From Pseudomonadales bacterium (GTDB lineage Bacteria; Pseudomonadota; Gammaproteobacteria; Pseudomonadales; Pseudohongiellaceae), in NCBI GenBank assembly GCA_012103535.1, contig WLWQ01000002.1, positions 806,001 through 870,000 of the forward strand: 64,000 nucleotides of DNA, in the 5' to 3' direction. Each line of letters begins with the position of its first letter. Position 1 is the stretch's first letter. This document shows, in pieces, positions 36,302 to 46,027 of this stretch. Under the pieces are notes generated by a model. It was not told the origin of the DNA and searched no databases. It worked only from the letters and a program-made list of their open reading frames with translations. Position numbers and translations under genes: made by a program.

Positions 36302-38278
36302 TTAATCATCAACTAGTGAAAATACAATCAACTCAGGTGTAGGAACAGCGTTTACGGCTATCGCAATGTACTGTCTGCCATCAATGGAGTAGCTCATTGG
36401 CGAGCTTTGCGGACTCCCAGGTAGATCTATTCGAGCAAGTTCCTGTCCGGTTATTTTGTCCCGGGCAATGAGTTGCGGGCCGTAACCCATTGTTTGTCCA
36501 TGAATCAGCAAGGTAGAAGTGACCAGAACTGGATGACGTCCTCCGCCTCCCAGTGGTGGTAAATCTAGACTTTCGACCGCTGGATTGTTTTCAATTCTGG
36601 CCATGCCATCGCCGTTTGCTACCTGCCACAAAATCTCACCTTCATTCATGTCGAATGCAGTAATTGTGGAATAGGGTGGTTTTAACAATGGCAGACCGCT
36701 CGGACCGACAACGCCACGATTCTGTAAACGGTAATAACGAAAATTGGATTCATCTTCCGGCAGCGTTCCCATGAAGGGAGTAAAAGCACCGTTCGATGCC
36801 GGCACGAACAAGATATTGTTTTCAGGGTCATAACCAGCGCCGGGCCAGTTAGCACCACCGCCGGCACTAGGGACGAAAATTGAACCGCGCTTGCCAGTGC
36901 TTTCGTCAGGCAAACTTGCCGGGGTAAAGATTGGACCGGTTATATAGTCGTCAATAATTTCTATGGCTTGTGCCCGCAACTCCGGGGTGAAGTCGATAAG
37001 ATCATCTTCGGTTAATCCCTGCACGGCAAAAGCCGGAGGCTTGGTCGGAAAAGGTTGAGTTGGCGACGTTCTCTCGCCGGGAATCATTCCTTGTGGAACT
37101 GGCAGCTCAGGCATTGGCCAAACCGGTACACCCGTGGCGCGATCAAACACATAGGCCCAGCCTTGTTTAGTGACCTGGGCGAGGGCTCTTATCTCGCGGC
37201 CGTCGACATTAATGTTCATCAAGTTAGGTGCTGCGGGAGTATCGTAGTCCCACAGACCATGATGGATCATCTGAAAATGCCAGACTCGTTCGCCGGTTGA
37301 CGCGTCAACCGCTACCACGCTTTGAGTAAACAGATTGTCGCCAGGCCGATGGCCACCATAATAATCGTTAGTGGGAGCTTCAGTCGGTAAGTAGACGTAG
37401 CCCAGATCGAGGTCGGCGCTCATCTGTGTCCAGACGCCACCGTTTCCGGTGTAACGCCAGGATTCTTCCTGCCAGGAATCTACTCCAAACTCGCCACCCT
37501 GTGGAATAGTGTTAAAGGTCCAGATTAATTCCCCAGAACGGATGTTATAGCCTCGCACAAAGGTAGGGGGTCGTTCTTTGTAATGAGGTCGATTGGAAGT
37601 GATCTGGTTAACGACGAGTACGTCGCCAACAACGATGGGAGGGGAAACCGTTCCCAGAGGCACTGCACCGGAATAGTCCAAATCATTTCTATCCGCTCTT
37701 GGAATACCATCGGTCATATCGATGCGACCACCAGCAAAGTCTGCATCAGGTTCGCCGGTTTCTGCATCTAAGGAGAATAAGTAACCGTCGTTAGTTGCAA
37801 ACAGAATTCGAGCCTCTTTGTCATCACTCCAGTAAGCAACTCCACGATGATGATATCCCAGCGGGCTTATGGAGTACCCGGATAAGTAGGCCTGTGGATC
37901 GTATGACCATAACATTTCTCCTGAGGCAGCATCTAAGGCGACCGCCTGGTTTAACGCGGTGATCATATAAAGCACGCCATCGATCATTAGCGGTGTTGCT
38001 TGCAGACGACCGAAGCTGATGTCCTCGGCGCCATCTCCCAATATCGCTTCGAGATCCACCTCGCCATCGATCGATGTCCAACGCCAGGCAACTTCCAATT
38101 GATCGAAGTTTTCGGCGTTCACTTGATCGAGACTGGTATATTTAGTTGAGCCAGCATCGGATGCATAACTTGGCCATTCGCCGTCATTGCTACCCTGTTG
38201 AGCAATGACATAAGAGTTCAACAAGAACAGGCAACTGCCAAAGCACAGTGAAATTATAGATCTGTATTTCGAAAACAT
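36302..38278 (-). CDS. PQQ-dependent dehydrogenase-like quinoprotein
   Basis: 658 residues from ATG 38278, only 2 bp after the amidohydrolase stop, with AGGATTG in front; starts further upstream would overlap. The signal peptide ends near VIAQQ. Propeller blades start with WPSYASDAGSTKYTSLDQVN, then VAWRWTSIDG; GGEFGVDSWQEESW and HRPGDNLFTQSVVAVDASTGERVWHFQ are typical. Related to the quinoprotein at 11161 and that at 43634. No haem motif. Coupled to an amidohydrolase, so the pair probably acts on one pathway; substrate unknown. Confidence 0.82.
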   Translation of the reverse strand: MFSKYRSIISLCFGSCLFLLNSYVIAQQGSNDGEWPSYASDAGSTKYTSLDQVNAENFDQLEVAWRWTSIDGEVDLEAILGDGAEDISFGRLQATPLMIDGVLYMITALNQAVALDAASGEMLWSYDPQAYLSGYSISPLGYHHRGVAYWSDDKEARILFATNDGYLFSLDAETGEPDADFAGGRIDMTDGIPRADRNDLDYSGAVPLGTVSPPIVVGDVLVVNQITSNRPHYKERPPTFVRGYNIRSGELIWTFNTIPQGGEFGVDSWQEESWRYTGNGGVWTQMSADLDLGYVYLPTEAPTNDYYGGHRPGDNLFTQSVVAVDASTGERVWHFQMIHHGLWDYDTPAAPNLMNINVDGREIRALAQVTKQGWAYVFDRATGVPVWPMPELPVPQGMIPGERTSPTQPFPTKPPAFAVQGLTEDDLIDFTPELRAQAIEIIDDYITGPIFTPASLPDESTGKRGSIFVPSAGGGANWPGAGYDPENNILFVPASNGAFTPFMGTLPEDESNFRYYRLQNRGVVGPSGLPLLKPPYSTITAFDMNEGEILWQVANGDGMARIENNPAVESLDLPPLGGGGRHPVLVTSTLLIHGQTMGYGPQLIARDKITGQELARIDLPGSPQSSPMSYSIDGRQYIAIAVNAVPTPELIVFSLVDD

Positions 38279-38280
38279 AT

Positions 38281-39648
38281 TCAATCCTGTTCTGTCCATT
38301 GAGTTCTCCAAGCTTCTCTATCCACTCGTTCTCCGCGCAGGTAAACATCGCTTATCTGACGAGTGTTGTTTATATCATCTAACGGATTCCCATTCAGTAT
38401 GACAAAGTCTGCTGCCTTGCCTGCCTGCAGCATACCCACGTCGTTTAAACCGAATGCCTGCGCCGAACGGGAGGTGGCCGCCACAATCGCCTCCATGGGA
38501 GTCATGCCCATGCGCACAAATAAAGCTAGCTCAACATGATCCGCGTAACCGAAAAAGTCACCCACGGCGCCGGCATCGGTGCCAAGAATAATATGATCTT
38601 TAAGTTTGCGTAGATTTTCTGCCAGCATCGCCGAACGTTCTTCAGCTTCTGCGTTTCGATTTAACGGTGGCGGGTTGTAATTGTTATTGAGTGACTCGAG
38701 AACTGATGCCGGTACTTGATCGTAAAAAAACGGATCTTGAAACGCAGGAATGTAATAGGGCTCACGCTTGATAATCATTCCTAATGTCGGAACGATGTAC
38801 ACGTTATTCTCACGCACCATTTCTATATATTCATCGTCCACTTCAGTGTCATAAGGCATATGAATAAAGCGGCGATTGCCGACATTCACCAGAGCTTTGT
38901 GATCATTAAGCGTAGTGGCGTGAGCAATAATACGCATGTCGTAGTCGGCTGCGGTTTCGAGTACTGCGCGATAAATTTCCGGCGCTACTTTTACTTGGGC
39001 ACCGCGACGCTCGTCTCGAGCATCGACCCAGATCTTGGCGATGCCAACTCCTTGTTGCGCTAACTCACGGACAGTTCGAACTGCTTGTTCAGGATCTGCA
39101 ACAGGGTGCACGCCCCAATAATCTGGATCATCAGTAAAGCGCGGATTGGGCCCACCGCCGGGCGAACCCATACCGGGAGATAACTCATAGCGGGCCCCCG
39201 AAATATTTCCTTTCAATTGCTCGAGCTTGACCCGTAGCGCCACGTCTTCCTTATCACTTCCTGTCGAGATTATTGTGCCAACACCGTAGTAAGCATGGCG
39301 CTGGAGATGGTCGATTAAGTTCTCATCGGTAAAAAATTGTGAGCCCCAATCACCGTAAGCTTCCCAGCCGAGATGAGCGTGGGTATTAACCAAAGCGGGA
39401 ATTACTGTTTTGCCATTAAGATCGTGAGAAATCGTGTTACCAGGAATAGTAATCGATGTGCCAATATCGAGGATAACCCCATCACGAATAAGCAAAGATC
39501 CTCGTTCGATGACACTGCCTTCACCAATGATGATTCGCGCATTGGTAAATGCTTCGATCGAGTCTGGAGCTGAACTCTGCTGTGCCAGTGACTGCGCGCC
39601 GAAAATAGCGATCGCCAATACTATTATTGTACTTCGACAGTGTTTCAT
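38281..39648 (-). CDS. Exported amidohydrolase (imidazolonepropionase/prolidase type)
   Basis: 455 residues from ATG 39648 (ATG 39657 is also in frame). Signal peptide ends near SLAQQ. Metal motifs: THAHLG, the carboxylated lysine in KIWVD, HATTLNDH, HMPYD, and ILGTDAG. LQAGKAADFVILNGNPL is the usual C-terminal beta strand. It is likely a dipeptidase- or lactam-type hydrolase in the periplasm. First gene of an operon with the quinoprotein 2 bp downstream. Confidence 0.85.
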   Translation of the reverse strand: MKHCRSTIIVLAIAIFGAQSLAQQSSAPDSIEAFTNARIIIGEGSVIERGSLLIRDGVILDIGTSITIPGNTISHDLNGKTVIPALVNTHAHLGWEAYGDWGSQFFTDENLIDHLQRHAYYGVGTIISTGSDKEDVALRVKLEQLKGNISGARYELSPGMGSPGGGPNPRFTDDPDYWGVHPVADPEQAVRTVRELAQQGVGIAKIWVDARDERRGAQVKVAPEIYRAVLETAADYDMRIIAHATTLNDHKALVNVGNRRFIHMPYDTEVDDEYIEMVRENNVYIVPTLGMIIKREPYYIPAFQDPFFYDQVPASVLESLNNNYNPPPLNRNAEAEERSAMLAENLRKLKDHIILGTDAGAVGDFFGYADHVELALFVRMGMTPMEAIVAATSRSAQAFGLNDVGMLQAGKAADFVILNGNPLDDINNTRQISDVYLRGERVDREAWRTQWTEQD

Positions 39649-39852
39649 ATAAATCATTGTTGCTATCTAGAGTTTCGATTATATCCGGCCCTAATCAGCA
39701 AACAATGCAACAAATTGAGATATCTCGTTCCACCGACCGTTAATTGCGTTAAAAAAAGGAATAGTTGGGGAAAAATGCGTATAAATGGGGCTCGGAATGA
39801 GTGATGCCTTTGCAGCAATGCAGGATTCTCAGTAGCATCAACTCTACAAAAA

Positions 39853-39868
39853 CGGAATTCGAATTCCG
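39853..39868. promoter_or_regulatory. 16-bp perfect palindrome before the SRPBCC gene
   Basis: CGGAATTCGAATTCCG, 33 bp before the ATG at 39902 and upstream of the AGGAG site. An operator is possible; no cognate regulator was identified. Another palindrome, GAGATATCTC, lies at 39717-39726. Confidence 0.4.
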
Positions 39869-39901
39869 GAAATAAATAGCAATATGATTGAGGAGTAAAC
39901 T

Positions 39902-40399
39902 ATGTGCCAAATAATTAGAGCCCTAAGCCTTGCTGTAGTGGCGACCTTTTCCATGGGTGTAATGGCGGAAGCTGAGTACGTAACAGTCGAATTGGAAATC
40001 GACATCAATGCATCTGCTGAAGACGCCTGGGCGAAAGTCGGGAGTTTCTGTGGTATTACCGACTGGATGGGCCTGCCCTGTGAGTTAACTTCAGGATCGG
40101 GTGAAATTGGCACTGTGCGCTCACTGCTTAATGGCAGAATTACCGAAGTACTAGTAGGCAAGACCCCATTATCCTATGGCTATACCATGCCTTCAGTAGA
40201 TGGAGAATTTTACAATCTTTACCATGGCTTTATGGAAGCAAGACCAGTTACGGCAACGACATCGAAAATGGTCTACACCCTGGTATGGGATGTGTCGAAT
40301 CACCCCGATCAGGCAGCTAAAGATGCTGATGCAGAAGGACGCAGAGCTACTTTCACCGGTGCGCTGCAAGGAATCAAAGCCTTTGTCGAAGGTAACTAA
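39902..40399 (+). CDS. Exported SRPBCC (START-like) protein
   Basis: 165 residues with a signal peptide ending near VMAEA and AGGAG before the ATG. The START-like fold is suggested by ELEIDINASAEDAWAKVGSFCGITDWMGLP, then a grip of beta strands and a C-terminal helix (ALQGIKAFVEG). It probably binds a hydrophobic ligand in the periplasm. A 10-bp hairpin separates it from the cupin gene, 75 bp downstream. Confidence 0.75.
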   Translation: MCQIIRALSLAVVATFSMGVMAEAEYVTVELEIDINASAEDAWAKVGSFCGITDWMGLPCELTSGSGEIGTVRSLLNGRITEVLVGKTPLSYGYTMPSVDGEFYNLYHGFMEARPVTATTSKMVYTLVWDVSNHPDQAAKDADAEGRRATFTGALQGIKAFVEGN

Positions 40400-40413
40400 T
40401 TAGAGATCGAAAT

Positions 40414-40442
40414 TCGCTGCGCTTTGAGTTTTAGCGCAGCGA
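40414..40442. other. Strong intergenic hairpin
   Basis: TCGCTGCGCT / AGCGCAGCGA, a perfect 10-bp stem with a 9-base loop, between the SRPBCC and cupin genes. There is no T run; it may stabilise the upstream message or weaken downstream transcription. Confidence 0.4.
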
Positions 40443-40474
40443 GTAAACGCTAGCACTAAAAGAGAATAACAAAG

Positions 40475-40969
40475 ATGAAAATTAAAATTAGTGCAAAATC
40501 CCTGATCGCATTGCTTCTAACTATTGGGCTGTTTTATTCAGGCCATCTTTTCGCTCAATTACCAGGCTTGCCTGAGATCGAACAGCAAGCGCCACTGGAC
40601 AAATCAGTCACTATATCAAAGGAAATTCTCGCCGCCGCCTTTCGTCGAGTGAATGCAGAAGATATACCGACGACCCGCATGCTTGAAGGTGGGGAATTCA
40701 ACGTTAATATCCGCCACGAAGAAAACATTACCATTGCAAACATGCGCATGCTTACTCATCCTGACACTATCGATGTGTGGATAGTGCAGGAAGGCTCAGG
40801 CATTCTGAATACCGGCGGCGAGCTTATCGATGGTGAACTGCGAGGCGGAGAGGAACAATTTATTGAAGTGGGGGATATGGTCTATATCCCGGCCGGTATG
40901 CCCCATGGTATTAGAGAATCAAGTTTGATTACCTGGTTCAATATTCGATTTCCAGAACACCGAAACTAA
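40475..40969 (+). CDS. Exported cupin-fold protein
   Basis: 164 residues with a signal peptide ending near LFAQL. A single cupin barrel follows: the first motif around DIWIVQEGSGILNTGG and the second around FIEVGDMVYIPAGMPHGI. The metal site looks reduced, with the final His in PAGMPHG clear. Lies in a run of small exported proteins (SRPBCC, cupin, SnoaL). Function unknown. Confidence 0.75.
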   Translation: MKIKISAKSLIALLLTIGLFYSGHLFAQLPGLPEIEQQAPLDKSVTISKEILAAAFRRVNAEDIPTTRMLEGGEFNVNIRHEENITIANMRMLTHPDTIDVWIVQEGSGILNTGGELIDGELRGGEEQFIEVGDMVYIPAGMPHGIRESSLITWFNIRFPEHRN

Positions 40970-41002
40970 CAGAATTCTAACTAAAAACAAGGAATCAATC
41001 CC

Positions 41003-41527
41003 ATGGTTCAAAAATCTAATTCAGGAAAAGCAAGTATTGTAGCCATCCTGATTCTGCTTGGCGTAGTTGTTACTGTTGTTAAAAATCTCGAAGTCGCTGA
41101 GGCTAATCATCATGGTGAGATGACAGCATTAACTGGACAGGATTATGAAGAAATCAAAGCTCTGTACTCTCGTTACAATCAAGGCAGCGACTTTCGTGAT
41201 GTTGAACTATTTCTTTCGGCGTTCGCCGACGATGCCATCATGACGCGAGAAGGTGGCAATATAGTGGGCATGGGTGAGCTTCGAGCCGATCGTGATCGTC
41301 GCTATCAAGGCCAAACTGGTGATGTGGGAAGAAGGCACCTAAATGGCAGTTACTTAATTGAGTCAACAGCAGAGGGTGCTGAGGCGAAAACTTACTACAT
41401 CTTAATGGATGTGACCGAACGACCTCCCAGTATCGTTGGGTCGGGCTACTACGATGATGAGTTTGTAAAAACTGATGCCGGTTGGAAAATAAAGCATCGC
41501 ACGCTCTATCGAGACACATTAGATTAG
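41003..41527 (+). CDS. SnoaL-like/NTF2-fold protein
   Basis: 174 residues with a hydrophobic N-terminus (about 10-28, probable anchor or signal) followed by a SnoaL-like domain: YEEIKALYSRYNQGSDFRDVELFLSAFADDAIM and a C-terminal YYDDEFVKTDAGWKIKHR strand. NTF2-fold proteins are often isomerases, dehydratases or ligand binders. AGGA precedes the ATG. Gene order suggests it shares a transcript with the cupin gene 33 bp upstream. Confidence 0.75.
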   Translation: MVQKSNSGKASIVAILILLGVVVTVVKNLEVAEANHHGEMTALTGQDYEEIKALYSRYNQGSDFRDVELFLSAFADDAIMTREGGNIVGMGELRADRDRRYQGQTGDVGRRHLNGSYLIESTAEGAEAKTYYILMDVTERPPSIVGSGYYDDEFVKTDAGWKIKHRTLYRDTLD

Positions 41528-41579
41528 TATGTCTTGAGATCGAATGGATAGACTATTAATGAAGAGAAGAATCTAAGCA

Positions 41580-43604
41580 TTGATTAAAAACTTCGCACCA
41601 CTAGTTGTAATTGGATTTCTGCAATGGATTTGCTTGCCAGCGATTGTATACGCTCAAAATGATGTAGCTGCAGACTATATTGTTGGCGTTGTGGTTAACA
41701 GTTCGGGTTCACCGGAAGCTGGTGTCTGGGTAATTGCGGAAACAGAAGCCTTAGCAACACCTTATAGAAAAATAGTAGTAACTAATGACAATGGCAATTT
41801 TGTCTTACCCGAAATGCCCGCTGTTGAATTTCAAGTCTGGGTGCGTGGATATGGTCTTAGAGATTCCTCTGCAGTAAGTGCTCAACCTGGGGATGATATT
41901 CAACTAACTGTTGAACAAGCAGCAAACGCAGTTGAAGCTGCAGCGATTTATCCTGCAAGTTACTGGTTGTCATTGCTGGAAGTACCTGATCACGATCCGA
42001 ATTAGATAAATAATTTCAAACTGAATTGCCAGCTTTGCCATCAGGTAGGTTCTCTAATTACACGCATTCAAAATCGAGAGCTCTATGATCTCGGCTTGAA
42101 GAAGTCTACCAATATGAATGCAGTGGCCAACGGATTCGGTCGCGAACAGATGTTAAATGCATTGTCCGACTGGAGTGCCCGCATTCGAGCCGGCGCAGTT
42201 CCCGAATCCCCACCAAGACCGAATGGGCAAGAAAGAAACTTGGTAATCACGCAATGGGAGTGGGGTGATGGTTTTACCTACGCCCATGATGAAATAGCAA
42301 CGGATAAACGCAATCCTGAGCTGTTTGCCAATGGACCTATCTATGGAGTCGATCTTGGCAATGATCGTTTGTTACAACTCGATCCGAATACGCATCAAGC
42401 ATCATCTTACAGCGTTCCTACATCAAACGGATTTAGTACTCCCTGGTGTGATCAGGTTTGGCGTAGATCCAGCGGTGAATCCAGCCAGGATGTACCTATG
42501 GGTTTTGGTTCTCTGGGTTGTCCTGCGGAGCCAGGTATCACTGTTTATGAGGGCGAGTACCCGAATCCTGCGAACCCCCATAATCCAATGTTTGATGCCG
42601 ATGGTAAAGTCTGGATTACTACTCAAGTACGCAGAGAGTGGGATGAGGATTTGCCGGATTTTTGCAAAGACGAACCCGGAATATCTGGCAACTACCACCA
42701 TCGACAGCTCGGCTGGTTTGACCCTGAAAGCGAAGAATTCGAACTCTTAGACACTTGCTACGGCACACATCATTTGCAGTTCGATAAGGATGGAGTGCTC
42801 TGGACTAGTGGCGACAGTTACGGCATCGGTTGGTTTGATCCATCACGCTATGACCAGGATGATCCAAGCACGCTAGCTCAGGCCCAAGGATACGCCCAGA
42901 TAGTCGTGGACAGCGATGGAGATGGCAGTGCCGATCAGCCTATTGCTGGATTTAATTACGGCGTTATTCCAAATCCTGTCGATGGCAGCGTTTGGACTTC
43001 ACAACCCAGCGGCGGCCGCGGGCGACTCGTACGTTACGATCCGGACTCTCGTAGCTTTGAAACCTTTGTGCCGCCCAATCCAGGTTCCGGTCCCCGTGCC
43101 GTGGATGTGGATTCCAATGGCATCATGTGGATAGCGCTTGGTGGCAGTGGGCATCTTGGTCGCTTCGATCGTTCACAATGTGCCCAGACCTGGGGCCGCG
43201 GCGATCAGTGTCCAGAAGGATGGACAATATACCGGAGCCCAGGCCCATTGATGCAAACTGATGGTAGTGAGCAAAACGAGCGCAACGCAGATTTCCACTA
43301 TTACCTGTTTGTTGATCAGTTCAATACACTAGGTCTCGGGGAAAATTTAGTGGTATTGAACGGAACAGGATCAGACTCATTGTTAGCGTTCAATCAGGAA
43401 TCGGAAGATTTCACAATTATTCGTATTCCATACCCGTTAAATACTTTTACTCGCGGCCTGGATGGTCGCATTGACGATGCAGGTGCGGGTTGGAAAGGGC
43501 GCGGTCTGTGGTTTACCAATGGACTGGATCCGATGATACACAGCGAAATTGGGCGATCCTATGTAGGCAAAGTTCAATTGCGTCCAAATCCATTGGCCCG
43601 TTAA
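41580..43604 (+). pseudogene. Paralogue of the c-haem/propeller protein, interrupted by an in-frame TAG
   Basis: The two halves are in one frame, separated by TAG at 42003-42005 (codon 142). The start is TTG 41580. The first half has the signal peptide and the carboxypeptidase-regulatory-like domain (SPEAGVWVIAET, NGNFVLPEMP, VWVRGYGL). After the stop come the haem motif CQLCH (codons 150-154) and the propeller (LGENLVVLNGTGSDSL, GLDGRIDDAG, WKGRGLW). The region between YPASYW and CQLCH is shorter than in the 18759 gene. The parts downstream remain intact, so the stop is recent, a sequence error, or readthrough. As written, the exported part lacks haem. Confidence 0.72.
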
Positions 43605-43633
43605 CAACATTAATTGTTCGATGAGGTAATCAA

Positions 43634-45451
43634 ATGAAATGCACTCGAAAAATAAAACTAATCAGTTTTTTATTGATTGCCATTATCCCTGAATTAGTCG
43701 CTGCTCAGCCAGATGACGAAGAGCCGCCAGAAAACGAAGGTGGCATTATTCAAACCTATGGTAGTAATGCGGCAAATGGCATTAGCTCAGTCACAGCCGA
43801 TCCGAATTCGTCTCCTCTTTTGCGCAACTTTTCTGCAGTCACCGATGAATTATTGCAAGATCCACCAGATTCCGACTGGTTAACCTGGCGACGTACATAC
43901 AACAATCAGGGATTTTCGAATCTCGATCAAATCAATCGGGAAAATATCACTGACTTAGAACTGGCCTGGCATCAGGAAGTGACAGTAGGAAACAACATGC
44001 CTACACCCTTAGTGCACGATGGCATCATGTTTCTTTATAGTGCAGGAGATGTTGTGTTGGCATTAGATGCCACTAATGGTGAGATGCTATGGCGTTACAG
44101 TCATAGCGGTGATGCAGTTACCAGTCACAAGTTCGGTATTGCCTTACACGAAAACAAAGTCCTGGTGCCGACGTCTGATTTACACATGGTGGCTCTGGAC
44201 GCTCGCTCTGGCGAAGTAATCTGGGATCATGCCATCGATGTCGATGATGCGGATGCTGGCTATGCACTTAGAAGTGCACCTACGGTAGCCGGTGGTCAGG
44301 TGATTCAAGGAATGGCAGCTTCGTTTGTGCCTGCCGGTGGATTCATCATCGCCATCGACCTGGAAACAGGAAGTGAGACCTGGCGCTTTAATACCCTGGC
44401 CAGACCGGGAGAACCTGGCGGAAATACCTGGAATAATATTCCCTTGGAAGAGCGACAGGGAGGTTCGGTGTGGAATACCGGCGCCTATGATCCGGAGTTG
44501 GACCTGGTCTATTACGGCGTATCGCCAACCTATAACACGAGTCCCTTGCTCTACCCCTTAGGCATCGAAGGTGTTAACAACGATGCCCTCTACACCAATT
44601 CGACTTTGGCTTTACGACCAGCTACCGGCGAATTGGTCTGGCACTACCAACATGTCGCTAATGATCAGTTTGATCTCGATTGGATTTTCGAGCGCTCTAT
44701 TGTCGAGCTAGATGTCAATGGAGAAACGCGAAAGGTCGTAGTGACCGCAGGTAAGCCGGCATTGTTTGATGCACTGGATGCCGAAACAGGCCAGTATTTG
44801 TTTTCTGTTGATCCCGGACTACAAAACCTTTTCGTTGCCATCAATCCGGAAACCGGTGAAAAGATTCCGAACCCCAATGTGACTCTTGATGCGGAAGAAG
44901 TTCGTACTGTTTGTCCTTTCTATCAGGGAGGACGTAATTGGCATGCTTCGTCGGTGAACAGCGACACCGGGTTATTGTTCGTACCTATGTTTGAAGTGTG
45001 CATGGACACGCTATTGGATGGTTCCGGCACCTTACTAACTAGTGGCATGCGTGCGGATACTCGACCGGTACCGGATACAGACGGTAACTATGGTCGGCTG
45101 CAGGCAATAGATTTAAAGAGTAGGGAAGTAGCCTGGCAACATCGTGCGGAAATCGTACCTGCGTCAGCGAGTTTGGCTACCGCCGGCGGTTTGGTGTTTT
45201 TAGGTTATCTGGACAACAGCTTTAAGGCCTTTGACCAACAGGACGGAGAGATCTTGTGGGAGACTGAACTTGGAGCGATTCCAGCTGCCTTTCCAATTAC
45301 TTATAGTGTAAATGATAAACAATATGTTGCTGTCGTCGCCGGGCAACTCAATATTCATACCGGAATTTGGTTAGGCTTGCAGAACCGTTTTTCTGGGTTT
45401 GTACCGGGAAGTCAGGAGGCAGCAGCATTGTGGGTTTTTGCGTTGGAATAG
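43634..45451 (+). CDS. PQQ-dependent alcohol dehydrogenase-like quinoprotein
   Basis: 605 residues with a signal peptide ending near ELVAAQ and GAGG before the ATG. The N-terminal W-motif SDWLTWRRTYNNQGFSNLDQI and DLELAWHQEV fit the methanol/ethanol dehydrogenase family, as do GNTWNN, WDHAIDVDD and NWHASSVNSDTGLLFVPMFEVC. The vicinal Cys-Cys of typical alcohol dehydrogenases was not seen in the expected stretch. No haem. It lies 29 bp after the propeller gene, in the same direction, suggesting one unit. Confidence 0.82.
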   Translation: MKCTRKIKLISFLLIAIIPELVAAQPDDEEPPENEGGIIQTYGSNAANGISSVTADPNSSPLLRNFSAVTDELLQDPPDSDWLTWRRTYNNQGFSNLDQINRENITDLELAWHQEVTVGNNMPTPLVHDGIMFLYSAGDVVLALDATNGEMLWRYSHSGDAVTSHKFGIALHENKVLVPTSDLHMVALDARSGEVIWDHAIDVDDADAGYALRSAPTVAGGQVIQGMAASFVPAGGFIIAIDLETGSETWRFNTLARPGEPGGNTWNNIPLEERQGGSVWNTGAYDPELDLVYYGVSPTYNTSPLLYPLGIEGVNNDALYTNSTLALRPATGELVWHYQHVANDQFDLDWIFERSIVELDVNGETRKVVVTAGKPALFDALDAETGQYLFSVDPGLQNLFVAINPETGEKIPNPNVTLDAEEVRTVCPFYQGGRNWHASSVNSDTGLLFVPMFEVCMDTLLDGSGTLLTSGMRADTRPVPDTDGNYGRLQAIDLKSREVAWQHRAEIVPASASLATAGGLVFLGYLDNSFKAFDQQDGEILWETELGAIPAAFPITYSVNDKQYVAVVAGQLNIHTGIWLGLQNRFSGFVPGSQEAAALWVFALE

Positions 45452-45460
45452 AGGGTGAAA

Positions 45461-45829
45461 CTAATCTTCTTCTGACAAAGGTATGCAGCCGAAAGCATTT
45501 TCAGTGAATCCTTCATTACAAACCCAGTCATAGCCGACAATATCCAGTCTGGCATTGTGTGGCACTGGAATTTTTAAACAGCGCTCAGCCTGTCTTTTAT
45601 AGCCTCTTAAACAGAGCCAGTTATTACCGAAACGGGTAAATCTCGCGTTCTCAGGAAGATTGAATTCTACGCATTCAGATCCGATTTTTCGGTATCCCGG
45701 GTTGCATATCCAGGTTGAACCAATTCCAAGAACAACCGATGCATTGTCGGGAATTACTGTTTGAGCAGCTATCGAGAAACAGTAAGCTGCGATTGCAATG
45801 GTAAGCAATGAGCGAGAAAAAGCTCTCAT
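45461..45829 (-). CDS. Small exported cysteine-rich repeat protein
   Basis: 122 residues with a signal peptide ending near IAAQT. The mature part holds three repeats of about 32-36 residues, each with P-x-NA-----G--W-C--G-----A/E-C: GSTWICNPGYRKIGSEC, GNNWLCLRGYKRQAERC and GYDWVCNEGFTENAFGC. Two cysteines per repeat suggest one disulphide each, like a minimal EGF-type unit. I do not recognise a named family. Its ATG overlaps the stop of the upstream small gene by 4 bp. Confidence 0.65.
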   Translation of the reverse strand: MRAFSRSLLTIAIAAYCFSIAAQTVIPDNASVVLGIGSTWICNPGYRKIGSECVEFNLPENARFTRFGNNWLCLRGYKRQAERCLKIPVPHNARLDIVGYDWVCNEGFTENAFGCIPLSEED

Positions 45830-46023
45830 CTTCTAAGCTTAAATCTTCTCGGTCGGCGTACAGTTTGAGTCTCAGCTTCCTCCTCGTCTAAAGCATAGGC
45901 GAAAACTATAGCGAGTGAGATTCCAAGTGCTAAACCCAGGCCAGCATTGCCCAAAGTCATAGCAGGGCCTGTGCTCATTGAAACCCCTAAAGCAATTGCT
46001 ATCGCAATGTTTTCTTTTTTCAC
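45826..46023 (-). CDS. Small glycine-zipper membrane protein
   Basis: About 65 residues from GTG 46023, 4 bp after the upstream stop; a longer start at 46059 would overlap it. A single hydrophobic stretch with small residues (NAGLGLALGISLAIVFAYAL) ends in an acidic and a basic tail. A relative of similar layout lies at 47613-47789. Function unknown; the Gly/Ala spacing suggests helix packing. Coupled to the cysteine-rich repeat gene (ATGA). Confidence 0.6.
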   Translation of the reverse strand: MKKENIAIAIALGVSMSTGPAMTLGNAGLGLALGISLAIVFAYALDEEEAETQTVRRPRRFKLRR

Positions 46024-46027
46024 TGGA

